A stretch of DNA of 64,000 bases from Strigamia acuminata. Lineage: Eukaryota; Arthropoda; Chilopoda; Geophilomorpha; Linotaeniidae. This document shows, one piece after another, positions 1 through 9,710 of the stretch. The stretch lies in contig CASHSZ010000058.1 of assembly GCA_949358305.1 (NCBI GenBank), forward strand, positions 62,001 to 126,000. Reading direction: 5' to 3'. Made by a program: the position numbers and the translations under genes. How positions within the stretch are numbered: the first letter of the stretch is position 1; every line of letters starts with the position of its first letter. Under the pieces are notes generated by a model. The model was given only the letters and a program-made list of their open reading frames with translations. It was not told where the DNA came from and searched no databases.

Positions 1-795
1 GGGTAACGTCATTTTGTCATCGACGATCTGACAAAACCACGCGGTCGGGCCTAATTTTGAAAAGTTGACCTTTTGACGGAATTCTTAAAGAATTCTATCA
101 ATTTAACAGTTGTTTTAATTTTAGAATATTCTTTTATATGTATTCAAGTTAAACCTAAATTTATTTGCCTAAATAAATTAGAAGGAAAATTGACATTTTC
201 CGAAGGAATTAAAATTTATATTTTATTTCAAATGGTTTACCTTATTTTACAAGCTTGATCTACATTAAAATGTTGGTTAAAAATCGTGATCTCAAGCCAT
301 TGAAATCGAATTTTACGAATGGAATACCATTCGAATTTTAGCGAAGAAGAATTCTCTCGCTGCTGTGTTGCCTAGCAACCCGTGTTGTGCAGAAAAGCCG
401 TCGATTCAAAACGAATCGACGCGTCTTTTGAAATTACGAGTTTTAAAACTTTTAAAAAAATTCCATAAAGGTGATCATTCATTTATTAATAAATGCGGTG
501 ATATTTTAAAAAATATATATTTTGAAAAGTATCCATTTTGTTTGGTGACTACGTCATAACACTGGAATCTGTCAAGATTACGGTTCCACAAACTTAGTGA
601 TTTCCACCAATCTCGGATGAGATTGGACTCCCGCGAGATTAACATTGATACTTGACCAATCAGAGAGGTGTTTTGAAGTACCCATACTTCCTTTCGAATA
701 GTGTGACCACTGCTTCGTTTGCGACCCTCCTGAACGTTTGCAACTTCATCGTTATCTCTCAGACTTAGGAAATTTTCTTAGTTTTAAGTTTAGTT
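1..795 (+). other. Gypsy-1 5' non-coding region (leader and/or LTR)
   Basis: This AT-rich stretch precedes the first gag ATG and has no convincing ORF. It is dense in short perfect stem-loops: 316-322 with 327-333 (CGAATGG/CCATTCG), 400-407 with 413-420 (GTCGATTC/GAATCGAC), and a 16-base palindrome at 480-495. I found no confident primer-binding site; a TGGTGAC at about 542 is only a weak candidate. The LTR/leader border is not resolved. Confidence 0.5.
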
Positions 796-2449
796 ATGAC
801 TAATAACCAGCATCACATGAACACCCGTGGTAAGGAAAGAACTTGTTTGACCGGTGGAATGAATCTATCCGGGTTTATACCTGTTCCTACTGGAATGGAA
901 GAAGTGGGAAACCACGCGGTCCATAATGGCGTTTCAAATGAAACAGCCGGACCATCTGGTGAAAATAGGATTCCACGTGAACCCACTCCGCCTGGAGAAG
1001 AGGAATGCATTCCTGAAGGTTCTCATTTAGGCCGAGGCGGTCTATTATTTTGTCAGGATCACGGTTTGAACCCAAACCAATTTAGATCTTTGACCGAAGT
1101 ATTAGATTTTGTGCACGCGCGTCGTGCTACGTCGGAGCAACCTAATTCCCCAGCCAGCCAAAGATTAAATAATTTTAGTCCCACTCCTTCGACGCCTATT
1201 TCTAGATATAGAAATAAAAATGCACAACCTCCTCGTCAAGATCAGTCGAATTTGACACCAGGAGATTTTAATCGTGCTTTCCAACAACGATTACGAGCGA
1301 ATAACTTCGCTCGCAACCAACAAAGAGGATTTACAAATCCAGAGAACTTTGAGAATACGTTCAACAGAGCGAATTTGGGTCCGCCTAATATGGCCAACCC
1401 TAATCCAAGTTTTCCAAACGGATCAAATAGTTGTCCGAATCTCGCTGGAAATTTGAACCCAAATTTAGGTGCGACAAGAGGTCCAAACCGCCGTTTTGAC
1501 CCAAATTCTAGATTTGCAAATAATTCTAGTCCAGTACCTAACATACAAAGGGGTCACTTAGTTCCTCCGAACTCGAATAACCCGATTGATACGATTGATT
1601 TAAATAATCCTTCTAATCCTGAAAAGCATGGAGATTCCAATAATTATTTGAATCAGGGTACACCAAGTAATTCGAACTACCGTCCGAATTTCGGTGGCCC
1701 AGGAAGTTCGAACAATCGTCCGAATTTCGGTAATCAAGAAAGTTCGCACAACCGTCCGAATTTTAACAATCGAGGTAATTCTAATAATCATTCGAATTAT
1801 GGGAACCAAGGTAATTCGAATAACCATTCGAATTTTGGTAACCACAGTAGACCAAATCAAGGAGGGTCGAATAATTTCAACCCCAACAATGGTGGCTCAA
1901 GTCAAAATAACTCGAGTCAATCAAACACTGGTGGATCGTCGAATGACCATTCACGTCCTCCAAGCAGCTTTGGAATGACGGCTGATGACCTCGCGTCAAT
2001 TGCCATAACCATGCATAAATTAATGCAGGCTGGAAAAAGTTCTGCCATTGTCCCTCAAACTAACAGTTTGAAGCCCCCAGATATTCCTGTATTCTCCGGA
2101 AAAGCAGAAGAAAGCGAACGCTTTCTCACCATTGTAAAAAATGTCGCTTTCCTGCGAAACATGTCACTCGATGACATGCTTGTTAAAGGCGTTGCTGGTT
2201 ATCTAACCGAGCAAGCACATGGTTGGTTCCATGAAAGGAGAGGAGATTTCATATCTTGGGAAGTATTTGAACAGGCGTTCAAAGAAAGGTTTGTAGCCAC
2301 TCGACAAGAGCGGACTAATCAATTAACGAAATTGAGACAACTGGAAACAGAAAGTCTTTACGACTTTATGCACAAATATTACCAGTTATGGATATTGCAA
2401 GACAGTCTTGATGCAAAAGGGGCTGGATGTCTTTTTATCGGGAGTGTAA
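796..2449 (+). CDS. gag: Gypsy-1 Gag, N-terminal part, split by Copia-1
   Basis: This is the structural capsid protein of a Ty3/gypsy element. Residues about 1-280 are polar and disordered. Residues about 285-390 are an Asn/Gly/Ser-rich low-complexity tract with imperfect 12-residue repeats around RPNF or HSNF. A capsid-like segment, recognisable as Retrotrans_gag type, starts near residue 426 (PPDIPVFSGKAEESERF) and includes an AHGWF motif. The reading frame runs to 2449, then 13 codons into the Copia-1 LTR before a TAG at 2488-2490. Without the insertion and one TSD copy, the frame continues directly at 9711, giving about 761 residues in total. The insertion therefore disabled Gag without other visible damage. 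The ATG at 796 is chosen as the first Met of the open frame after the leader. Confidence 0.85.
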
Positions 2450-2993
2450 TGTTGGTTAAAAATAGCCCAAAGTGTGTCGATGTGATATAGGATCACATTT
2501 GATCTTTTGTTTATTAATTATCCAAGTGTATTTGTTGTGATAATTCAATTCTCGACTTTATTTATGATTATTTATATATTTACCTCGTTTTGTGTACTTA
2601 AGCATGGAGTACCATGCATTCTCTAGTTTTTTTGTTTATGTAACGCCTAATTCCGACACCAGGTGTCATCCTTGTACTTTTCACCATCCAAGATGGCCGC
2701 GCACACGGTTTGGTGCTTGTCTGTTTCTCTCCACCTGGAAAATGGACATTTATGTAAGATTTCAATTCATTTCAGTAAAGTTTTATGTTTTTAGTGCATT
2801 GCATTTCATTTAGAGCACCTTCTGTGCTGTTGACAATTAGTTTAGGCGCATATGAGTGGCATTAGGCCGCGCGCACTCGTCTCGGCAATTTGTAGCATCG
2901 TCGCTACGTCCGTGTCCGTGACACGGCGCCCGCGCACGTTTCCACGCTTCGGTTTGCACCGAATTTTGCGCTGCTCTCCTCTGCTGCCCTTCA
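2450..2993 (+). repeat. Copia-1 5' LTR
   Basis: This 544-bp LTR runs from TG to CA. It holds the palindrome GACACCAGGTGTC at 2655-2667 and a YY1-like motif, CCAAGATGGCCGC, at 2688-2700. The TATA-like site of the family is altered here (CATATGAG near 2849). The matching 3' copy is 9154-9705. Confidence 0.93.
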
Positions 2994-2995
2994 AT

Positions 2996-3014
2996 TGGTA
3001 GCAGAGGGTGGTTT
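2996..3014 (+). other. Copia-1 primer-binding site (initiator tRNA-Met)
   Basis: Two bases after the LTR lies TGGTAGCAGAGGGTGGTTT. It matches the complement of the 3' end of a metazoan initiator tRNA-Met at 18 of 19 positions, judged from recalled tRNA sequence. Copia-2 and Copia-3 carry the perfect form, with A in place of the mismatched G. Confidence 0.85.
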
Positions 3015-3418
3015 AGCTATTCTTTTGCCACTAATTTTCGCCGAAAATTCAGCGAATTTTCGCGAATTTCGCGGCGAATTTTTCGTTTTAGGTTTACGTC
3101 GATTTCCGGCCCGATTTCGGTGAGAAGAACGTCGCCGCTACGTTACCGACGTTCCAGAGCAGTCTGTGCTGTTTTCCACGCGACCCTGCATTTAATTTCG
3201 ACCATAATTCCGCGGTCTCGCGAATTTTGAGTCGAATTTTTTATTTATTTTCAGTTTTTGTCGATTTGCGACACGACAACGCTAAAATAGCGTCTTTTCA
3301 TCGAGAAACGAGACGATTCTCGCTGTGTCATACCCCGGCGTATGCACAGTATCGACGATCTGATTTATTACGACGAATTTTTGGCGTATTTTCGTGAAGA
3401 GCCTCATTTAATGAGAAG

Positions 3419-3730
3419 AATTTGGATTTTCGAATCCAAATTAGCGCTTTTAACGGGTTTTTCGAGAAAACCCGCTCGTGCCTTTATCACGAGCTCGCGT
3501 GACGTTACGCGAGAGATTCATCAACTTTTCTCCTTCCCTGTCGTGAAACTTTGTTATTTTAAGATATTATTTAAGGCTTTTGGTTGGTTCCCTATTAGAA
3601 TCGGTGCAGCCCTTCGGACAAGTCTGTCCAAGCTGCATTTGTATTCTAGAGTGAGGCTGAGCCCTGCGCCACCTAGTATTCCCGCGATCCCAGGCGATCT
3701 CAAAGGACACTAGGGGGACACTCACTCTAG
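3419..3730 (+). promoter_or_regulatory. Copia-1 structured leader RNA with covarying stems
   Basis: Several stems occur in the 5' leader before gag. Hairpin 3419-3428/3433-3442 has a TTCG loop. Others are 3455-3461/3467-3473, 3494-3500/3507-3513 and 3606-3610/3632-3636 enclosing 3616-3620/3625-3629. A long closing stem pairs 3646-3655 (CTAGAGTGAG) with 3721-3730 (CTCACTCTAG). Inside it are 3672-3677/3709-3714 and a 4-bp hairpin, GATC/GATC, around the loop CCAGGC (3690-3695). Copia-3 and Copia-4 keep the same pairings with different bases. The role is unknown; packaging, dimerisation or translation control are possible. Confidence 0.75.
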
Positions 3731-3920
3731 GTTATCAGCTGATTGTAGCATCGGCTTCCAATTTGTGGTTTTCCGCCTCGAAAGTGCTTGTGCTTCGGTT
3801 AGTGTTTGTGATCGTGACGTCGGAATGTGTAGTGCTACGAGTGTCTTCTACTACGCCCGTACCACTCTCTACGCCTTTGTGTTTTCGCGGTGTGCAAGGT
3901 CGAAGGATTTTCACGCCAGG

Positions 3921-6900
3921 ATGCAGAAATCCGGCTACGCGGAACCAACGGCTGGGAAATGTCCGATGCTAGGAATAAACAATTACGAACAATGGCGTCG
4001 TTCCATGTGCATGCTCTTAAAGTCAGAAGGCCTTTGGAGACATGTCACCGAAGAAAAGGAGGCCGAATATTTATTGACATTAACCCCGAAAGAGACTGAG
4101 AAATATAAACTGAAGAAAGACAAGGCGTTGGGACACATTTATTGTCACGTGAGCGAAGCAAAACGCTCCACACTGGACAACGCCAATACCCCGAAAGAAG
4201 CTTGGGACATTTTGTCGAAAATCTTCGCTCCCAGTTCTCTGGCTCGTCAAGCAGCCATGAGATGGCAATTTCTGGGATTACACCTCGAGCCAAACGAGGA
4301 TATGGTCGATTTCGTGAGTCGCGTTAACCTGCACGTACGCCAACTACGAGACATGGAAGAAGAAGTGTCGGAGAAGCATCATGCTTACCAATACTTACAT
4401 CGTCTACCTCCGGAATATGCGCAAGCCACGTTTGCGATATACAATTGGCCCGTGGCAAATTTTACACCGGACAAAGTATCCGAACAGCTCATATCCGAAT
4501 ACCTTCGCCTCAAATCCGTAGGACTACATAACGTGTCGGCGTCAGCTCACGCGGCTAATCAAAATCCGCAACAATCCCGCCAAGGTTCTCGTCCGCGTCG
4601 TCCATTATCGCAGGTCAAATGCTTTAACTGTGACGAAATGGGTCACTATGCGAATAAGTGCCCATATCCTAAACGCGACAACCGGAATCAACAACCGACA
4701 GCTTCTTTCCAACGCTCTCGCAGCAAGAGCAAGAAGCGTGGCAAGAACTCGGCTCCCAAACCCGAGGACAATCGCCCGAGAGGAAGTTCTCATCCGGTTC
4801 GCAACGCAGTGTTTTTCGTGAACGCTCCGCCGATGATTGAACGTCCCGTTGCCCATCTGATGCAGTCACATGAATGGATAGTCGACTGCGGCGCCACTGA
4901 CCATGTTTCCCACGTACGGTCGTGGTTTTCTGATTTCTCAGACATCGTCCCTTTTGACATCGAGTTGGGACAAGGGAAATCACAAGTGACTGGCCGAGGA
5001 AATGTCCTATTGCAGACTCGTGTGGACAATTCTCACTGCAATGTGACATTAACGAATGTGCTTTATGCACCCAATTTCGAGGCAAATCTAATCTCCGTCT
5101 CGAGGATCGACAAGACTAGTCACCATATCCACACCTATAACGGGGAGATCAACATTTATAAATCGAACATTGCTGAAACAATTCTCAGAGCAAAGGAGAA
5201 GGGAGGATTGTATTACCTGGATGGGTTGTGTACAAATCCAACGGTTGCCACTACGTCTTCACAGATAATCCAACAACCGCCAGTACAGACATTTGTTACG
5301 ACGGAAGTTGACTTCGTGAATATTCCAAAGGCGAAGAAGCAGAAGGCTATGCAACGAAACATCACGGATTTTAGGATTCAAATGCCGCCATTGCCTGCGA
5401 CTGAGGTGCCAACGTCAATTTCGGTTGCCACTAATCCTTTACCCGTGTCACAATCCTTGCCCATCCACATCAACCCTCCAATCCAATCCTACGCCAACGC
5501 AATCCAGCACATTCCATCTAGTCCTCCACCTGTTACATTTCCTCTTCCTATCCAATCCGCTGGTAACCCTTCTCAATCACAAAAGAAGGTTATTCCAAAT
5601 CCTGTTCAAACGCCAAAGAAAACCCTTGCCAATCCTGCCTCCGTAAAAGACGCAACTGGTTTGTGGCATAGTCGCCTAGGACATTTGCACACCAATGCGA
5701 TGCGATTGTTGGCGAACAACGACCAGGTATATGGACTCGAACCCGCGGAAGTATCACAGGAACTGGCGTGCAATGATTGCCGACTTGCAAAGTCCATAAG
5801 GGCTTCTCACAAGCCTGATCTGCATCCTTCAACTTCAAAGCCACTTGATCTCCTGCACATGGATGTCTGGGGGCCAAATCCGGTTCCTTCATTTGGTGGC
5901 GCCCGATTCGTTTTTACGGTTATTGATGACGCGACGCGATATACATGGATCACTCCTTTAGCCCAGAAGTCCCAGGTCTTCTCATGTTTTAAGGACTTCG
6001 TCGCCCGAGTCGAGTGTGTTGCAAACACACGCGTGAAAGCCATTCGATCTGATAGGGGCGGCGAATTCATGTCCAACGAATTTCTGCAATATCTAAAGGA
6101 GAGAGGGATCCAGGGTCAGCGGACTAACCCTTCGAGCCCTCAAATGAACGGCACAGCCGAAAGGATCAACCGAACGATGGCTGACCATCTCCGGGCTGTT
6201 CTTGAAGAAACCAAACTTCCTGCCGGTTTATGGGCCGAAATCGCTGTCAATTTCGCATACATCAAGAACCGCAGTCCACATTCTCGTTTGAACAATCAAG
6301 TCCCATATATCCTTTGGCGCCAGCGTGCTCTTTCGTTACGTCATCTGAGGAAAGTTGGATCCAAGTGCTGGGTGCACTTTACTGCACCGGGACGCAAAAA
6401 GCTTGATCCCCGTGCTTGGGAAGGTTTCCTTGTTGGATACGCCACTGGCACACGTGGTTATCGAGTGTGGAACCCTATAGACAATAGCGTAACGGAATCA
6501 ATCCATGTACGCATTGATGAACATCAGTCATATCGGAAGTCGCTTAAAACGCGGAATGGTCATCGCCAAGAGACATTCACAGAACCCGAAGTTGGTCAAC
6601 AACAACAACAGAGAGTGTCGTTTGACGACACCGTTTATTTGGATTGGCCGAAAGTCGAATCTGATGATGATTCATCGAGTGACGATGATGACGATGATGA
6701 TAACGGGAATGGATCCGTTTCGAAATCGATATCGATTCCCTGTGTTCACCTTTCCCCGTTGAGAACGCCTGAACGTCAATTAATAGAGGCGTGTGCGCTG
6801 GCATTACCAGATTCAGCGAGTATGGGACGGTCAATATCGTATCCTATCCTTTATCAAGAAGAAGGCCAAGACACTGATGAAGATGTTGAACAGATCGGCG

Positions 6901-8933
6901 AAGAGGCAATCCAACCGGATATGCTTGAGCAATCTCAATCTCAGCATGTCTCAGCAGAATCACAAGCGAGTTCTCCCGGTCTTTCACCACCTGGTTCACC
7001 TCTACGTTTTGTAACTACACGTAGGAGAATCGGCCAGGATATTTTGCACCACACGATGCCTATCTTCGACCAAGGTGCAATGTCTCCATTACCCCAAGGT
7101 GCAACGTTTGTCGAAGCACCCTCGGTCGGCAGAACATCTTTCTACTGGCGTTATATCGGTGGTGACACCATTTTCCGTCGATGGGTCCGCGAAGAACATT
7201 TACGGAAGGATCAGCGGCCCGGTTGTATCGATACCGATGTTTACTACTTTCCGGAACCGAATCTACGGCTTAGATCCAGAAAGGAGGTCGAAGAGTTTTG
7301 TACCATGAACGACCTTCCATACGATTCGGAACTTTTCTTCTTCGGGAGCATAGAACATACCATCCCTACGATCCCAGCAGTGCGACATGCTGTTCACCTC
7401 TGCCGAACCGAACCGACTTCTTATGCGGAAATTCCAAAATTTCAGGACGCTCCGAAATGGCGTGAAGCCATCAATGAAGAATTGGGGATTTTTAAGGAGA
7501 GGCAGATTTATCAGGAAGTTCCGAGACCACCCAATACTACAGTTTTAGGCTGTAAATGGATCTTCAAACTGAAGACGGATCTAAGCGGCGAAATAACTCG
7601 TTATCGTGCTCGACTCGTCGCACAAGGCTTTCGCCAAACCATCGGGGTTGATTACGACGAGGTTTTTAGTCCGGTCGTGAACTTCGTTTTAATCCGACTA
7701 TTCTTCTGTCTTCTAGTCGTTCTCAGAGGATGGAAGGATGCTCACCTCGACGTCAAAAGTGCATACCTGTATGGGGACCTGAAGCACAAGGTATACATGC
7801 GCATCCCCGCAGGTGCAACTTGTTCGAACCCCGCAAACGTCTGGCTACTTGTTAAATCCCTCTACGGACTTCACCAATCGGGGAGGGAATGGTACGAAAA
7901 GTTGGATGGAACGCTTCGAGCTCTCGGTTTTCGGAAGATGCCCGCGTGCAATTGTGTGTACATTTACGGCAATTGTGCCGTCATGCTAGTTTACGTGGAC
8001 GACATCGTACTGTTCTACGCTTCCGACACCGTGTTAACCCGAATCATCCGGCTTATCTCGTCCAAGTTCGACATAGTTAATCTTGGTCCCATCACGAGGC
8101 TATTGGGCGTCGAGTTCATCCGAGACGCTGGGCGAACCTTCATCACGCAACGCGCCTACATTACCAAGCTCGTTAAGAAGTTCGAGGTCTCTATCAATCG
8201 CCTCGTGAAGGTTCCCGTCACACCCGGGACGACGCTCGTGAAGGGGTCTACCGAAAATCTACCGGACTTTCCTTACCGATCTCTCATCGGTTCGCTCCTG
8301 TTTCTTGCTTCGAGAACTCGCCCCGACATCTTATTTTCGGTCATTTCGCTGAGTCAGTTCAATACGTGTTACGACGAAACCCACATCCGAGCCCTGCTCC
8401 AAGTCCTACAATACGTGGCCAATACCATCGACTATCGTATCGAACTTTCCGGCTGCAATTCTAGCCAATTGTGGGCTTGTACGGATGCTTCATGGGCAAG
8501 CGACTTGGCAACGTCCTTAAGTTTCGGCGGATTCGTAACCTTCATCGGAAATGTGCCAATTGGCTGGTCGTGCCGAAAACAATCAACGGTCGCATGTTCA
8601 ACCATGGAAGCTGAATTCATCGCCCTGGTTGAGTGCGTTAAAGAAACATTCTGGCTCGACAACATTTTCACCGAGTTCCCGATCTTGAACAGAATATCTC
8701 GTCCTATCATCTATTCCGACGCCCTCGCAGCCATCCAGTTTACTTCGAATGACGTGGAGAATTCCAAGACTAAGCATATCCGCGTCAAATATCATTGGCT
8801 ACGAGAGTGGTATACGGCGGGATGTTTCAGTTTACACAAAGTTTCCGGTGAACAGAACATTGCGGACATTTTTACCAAATGGCTCAGTTCTGAGCGTTTG
8901 CGATCGTTAATCTCTAAGATCTTCCGACTTTGA
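3921..8933 (+). CDS. gag-pol: Copia-1 Gag-Pol polyprotein (Ty1/copia)
   Basis: A single ORF encodes the whole replication machinery. With Met at 3921 it has 1,670 residues. That start is chosen because the aligned Met is shared with Copia-2 and Copia-3, giving the same length; the frame is open upstream to 3765. Visible domains are: Gag; CCHC zinc knuckle C234-C247; aspartic protease with D322 in the variant motif DCGAT; integrase zinc finger (H583/H588 or H590, C617, C620); integrase catalytic D648, D711, E747; RT with YVDD at 1358-1361; and RNase H with D1522, E1563, D1600. An acidic Asp/Ser run lies between integrase and RT. There is no frameshift or premature stop, so the element looks coding-competent. 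The polyprotein should be cut by its own protease inside virus-like particles. Confidence 0.95.
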   Translation: MQKSGYAEPTAGKCPMLGINNYEQWRRSMCMLLKSEGLWRHVTEEKEAEYLLTLTPKETEKYKLKKDKALGHIYCHVSEAKRSTLDNANTPKEAWDILSKIFAPSSLARQAAMRWQFLGLHLEPNEDMVDFVSRVNLHVRQLRDMEEEVSEKHHAYQYLHRLPPEYAQATFAIYNWPVANFTPDKVSEQLISEYLRLKSVGLHNVSASAHAANQNPQQSRQGSRPRRPLSQVKCFNCDEMGHYANKCPYPKRDNRNQQPTASFQRSRSKSKKRGKNSAPKPEDNRPRGSSHPVRNAVFFVNAPPMIERPVAHLMQSHEWIVDCGATDHVSHVRSWFSDFSDIVPFDIELGQGKSQVTGRGNVLLQTRVDNSHCNVTLTNVLYAPNFEANLISVSRIDKTSHHIHTYNGEINIYKSNIAETILRAKEKGGLYYLDGLCTNPTVATTSSQIIQQPPVQTFVTTEVDFVNIPKAKKQKAMQRNITDFRIQMPPLPATEVPTSISVATNPLPVSQSLPIHINPPIQSYANAIQHIPSSPPPVTFPLPIQSAGNPSQSQKKVIPNPVQTPKKTLANPASVKDATGLWHSRLGHLHTNAMRLLANNDQVYGLEPAEVSQELACNDCRLAKSIRASHKPDLHPSTSKPLDLLHMDVWGPNPVPSFGGARFVFTVIDDATRYTWITPLAQKSQVFSCFKDFVARVECVANTRVKAIRSDRGGEFMSNEFLQYLKERGIQGQRTNPSSPQMNGTAERINRTMADHLRAVLEETKLPAGLWAEIAVNFAYIKNRSPHSRLNNQVPYILWRQRALSLRHLRKVGSKCWVHFTAPGRKKLDPRAWEGFLVGYATGTRGYRVWNPIDNSVTESIHVRIDEHQSYRKSLKTRNGHRQETFTEPEVGQQQQQRVSFDDTVYLDWPKVESDDDSSSDDDDDDDNGNGSVSKSISIPCVHLSPLRTPERQLIEACALALPDSASMGRSISYPILYQEEGQDTDEDVEQIGEEAIQPDMLEQSQSQHVSAESQASSPGLSPPGSPLRFVTTRRRIGQDILHHTMPIFDQGAMSPLPQGATFVEAPSVGRTSFYWRYIGGDTIFRRWVREEHLRKDQRPGCIDTDVYYFPEPNLRLRSRKEVEEFCTMNDLPYDSELFFFGSIEHTIPTIPAVRHAVHLCRTEPTSYAEIPKFQDAPKWREAINEELGIFKERQIYQEVPRPPNTTVLGCKWIFKLKTDLSGEITRYRARLVAQGFRQTIGVDYDEVFSPVVNFVLIRLFFCLLVVLRGWKDAHLDVKSAYLYGDLKHKVYMRIPAGATCSNPANVWLLVKSLYGLHQSGREWYEKLDGTLRALGFRKMPACNCVYIYGNCAVMLVYVDDIVLFYASDTVLTRIIRLISSKFDIVNLGPITRLLGVEFIRDAGRTFITQRAYITKLVKKFEVSINRLVKVPVTPGTTLVKGSTENLPDFPYRSLIGSLLFLASRTRPDILFSVISLSQFNTCYDETHIRALLQVLQYVANTIDYRIELSGCNSSQLWACTDASWASDLATSLSFGGFVTFIGNVPIGWSCRKQSTVACSTMEAEFIALVECVKETFWLDNIFTEFPILNRISRPIIYSDALAAIQFTSNDVENSKTKHIRVKYHWLREWYTAGCFSLHKVSGEQNIADIFTKWLSSERLRSLISKIFRL

Positions 8934-9142
8934 ACTTTCACCGTGATTTTCTCGTGACACTCTTAAGTTATTACCCGACATTGAGGATCATCGAGTTCCA
9001 GTGGGAATTTTCGGGCTTTCGTAGCGTTCTTCAATAACAGTACCCGGCTCGATGATTCGACTTTATTATTTTCCTTTTTCGATCTCATGTACACTGTAAT
9101 TCCAGTATCCGATTGTTATTTTCCTCGATCCTATTTCCATCG

Positions 9143-9153
9143 AAAGGGGGAAT
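9143..9153 (+). other. Copia-1 polypurine tract
   Basis: The purine run AAAGGGGGAA directly before the 3' LTR start is the expected plus-strand primer. The same motif is kept in Copia-2 (about 50067-50076) and Copia-3 (about 49466-49475). Confidence 0.85.
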
Positions 9154-9705
9154 TGTTGGTCAAAAATAGCCCAAAGTGTGTCGATGTGATATAGGATCAC
9201 ATTTGATTAATAAACAAAAGGTTTATTAATTATCCAAGTGTATTTGTTGTGATAATTCAATTCTCGACTTTATTTATGATTATTTATATATTTACCTCGT
9301 TTTGTGTACTTAAGCATGGAGTACCATGCATTCTCTAGTTTTTTTGTTTATGTAACGCCTAATTCCGACACCAGGTGTCATCCTTGTACTTTTCACCATC
9401 CAAGATGGCCGCGCACACGGTTTGGTGCTTGTCTGTTTCTCTCCACCTGGAAAATGGACATTTATGTAAGATTTCAATTCATTTCAGTAAAGTTTTATGT
9501 TTTTAGTGCATTGCATTTCATTTAGAGCACCTTCTGTGCTGTTGACAATTAGTTTAGGCGCATATGAGTGGCATTAGGCCGCGCGCACTCGTCTCGGCAA
9601 TTTGTAGCATCGTCGCTACGTCCGTGTCCGTGACACGGCGCCCGCGCACGTTTCCACGCTTCGGTTTGCACCGAATTTTGCGCTGCTCTCCTCTGCTGCC
9701 CTTCA
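9154..9705 (+). repeat. Copia-1 3' LTR
   Basis: This 552-bp LTR is 8 bp longer than its 5' partner. Around 9207-9220, five bases of the 5' LTR are replaced by 13 bases that are the reverse complement of adjacent sequence, creating a short palindrome. It also has C for T at LTR position 8. It ends CTTCA, followed by the TSD TGTAA. The YY1-like motif is at 9400-9412. Confidence 0.93.
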
Positions 9706-9710
9706 TGTAA

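Larger units (their letters stand above)
2450..9705 (+). mobile_element. Copia-1: complete Ty1/copia element inside Gypsy-1 gag
   Basis: The element is flanked by a 5-bp TSD TGTAA (2445-2449 and 9706-9710). Its LTRs start TGTTGG and end CTTCA. It has an initiator-Met primer site, one long Gag-Pol ORF in copia order (integrase before RT) and a purine tract before the 3' LTR. It is colinear with Copia-2 at a constant offset of 26,497 from LTR start to ORF end, so the two are close copies of one family. The LTRs differ by eye at only one substitution and one foldback-like replacement, consistent with fairly recent insertion. Confidence 0.95.

Noticed and set aside
271-284. TGTTGGTTAAAAAT identical to the first 14 bases of the Copia-1 LTR
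   Set aside because: The match stops after 14 bases, with no LTR sequence or TSD following; probably chance or a tiny relic.
1-795. A defined Gypsy-1 5' LTR with primer site
   Set aside because: No TG/CA border or clear tRNA complement, and no matching copy after pol could be recognised by eye.
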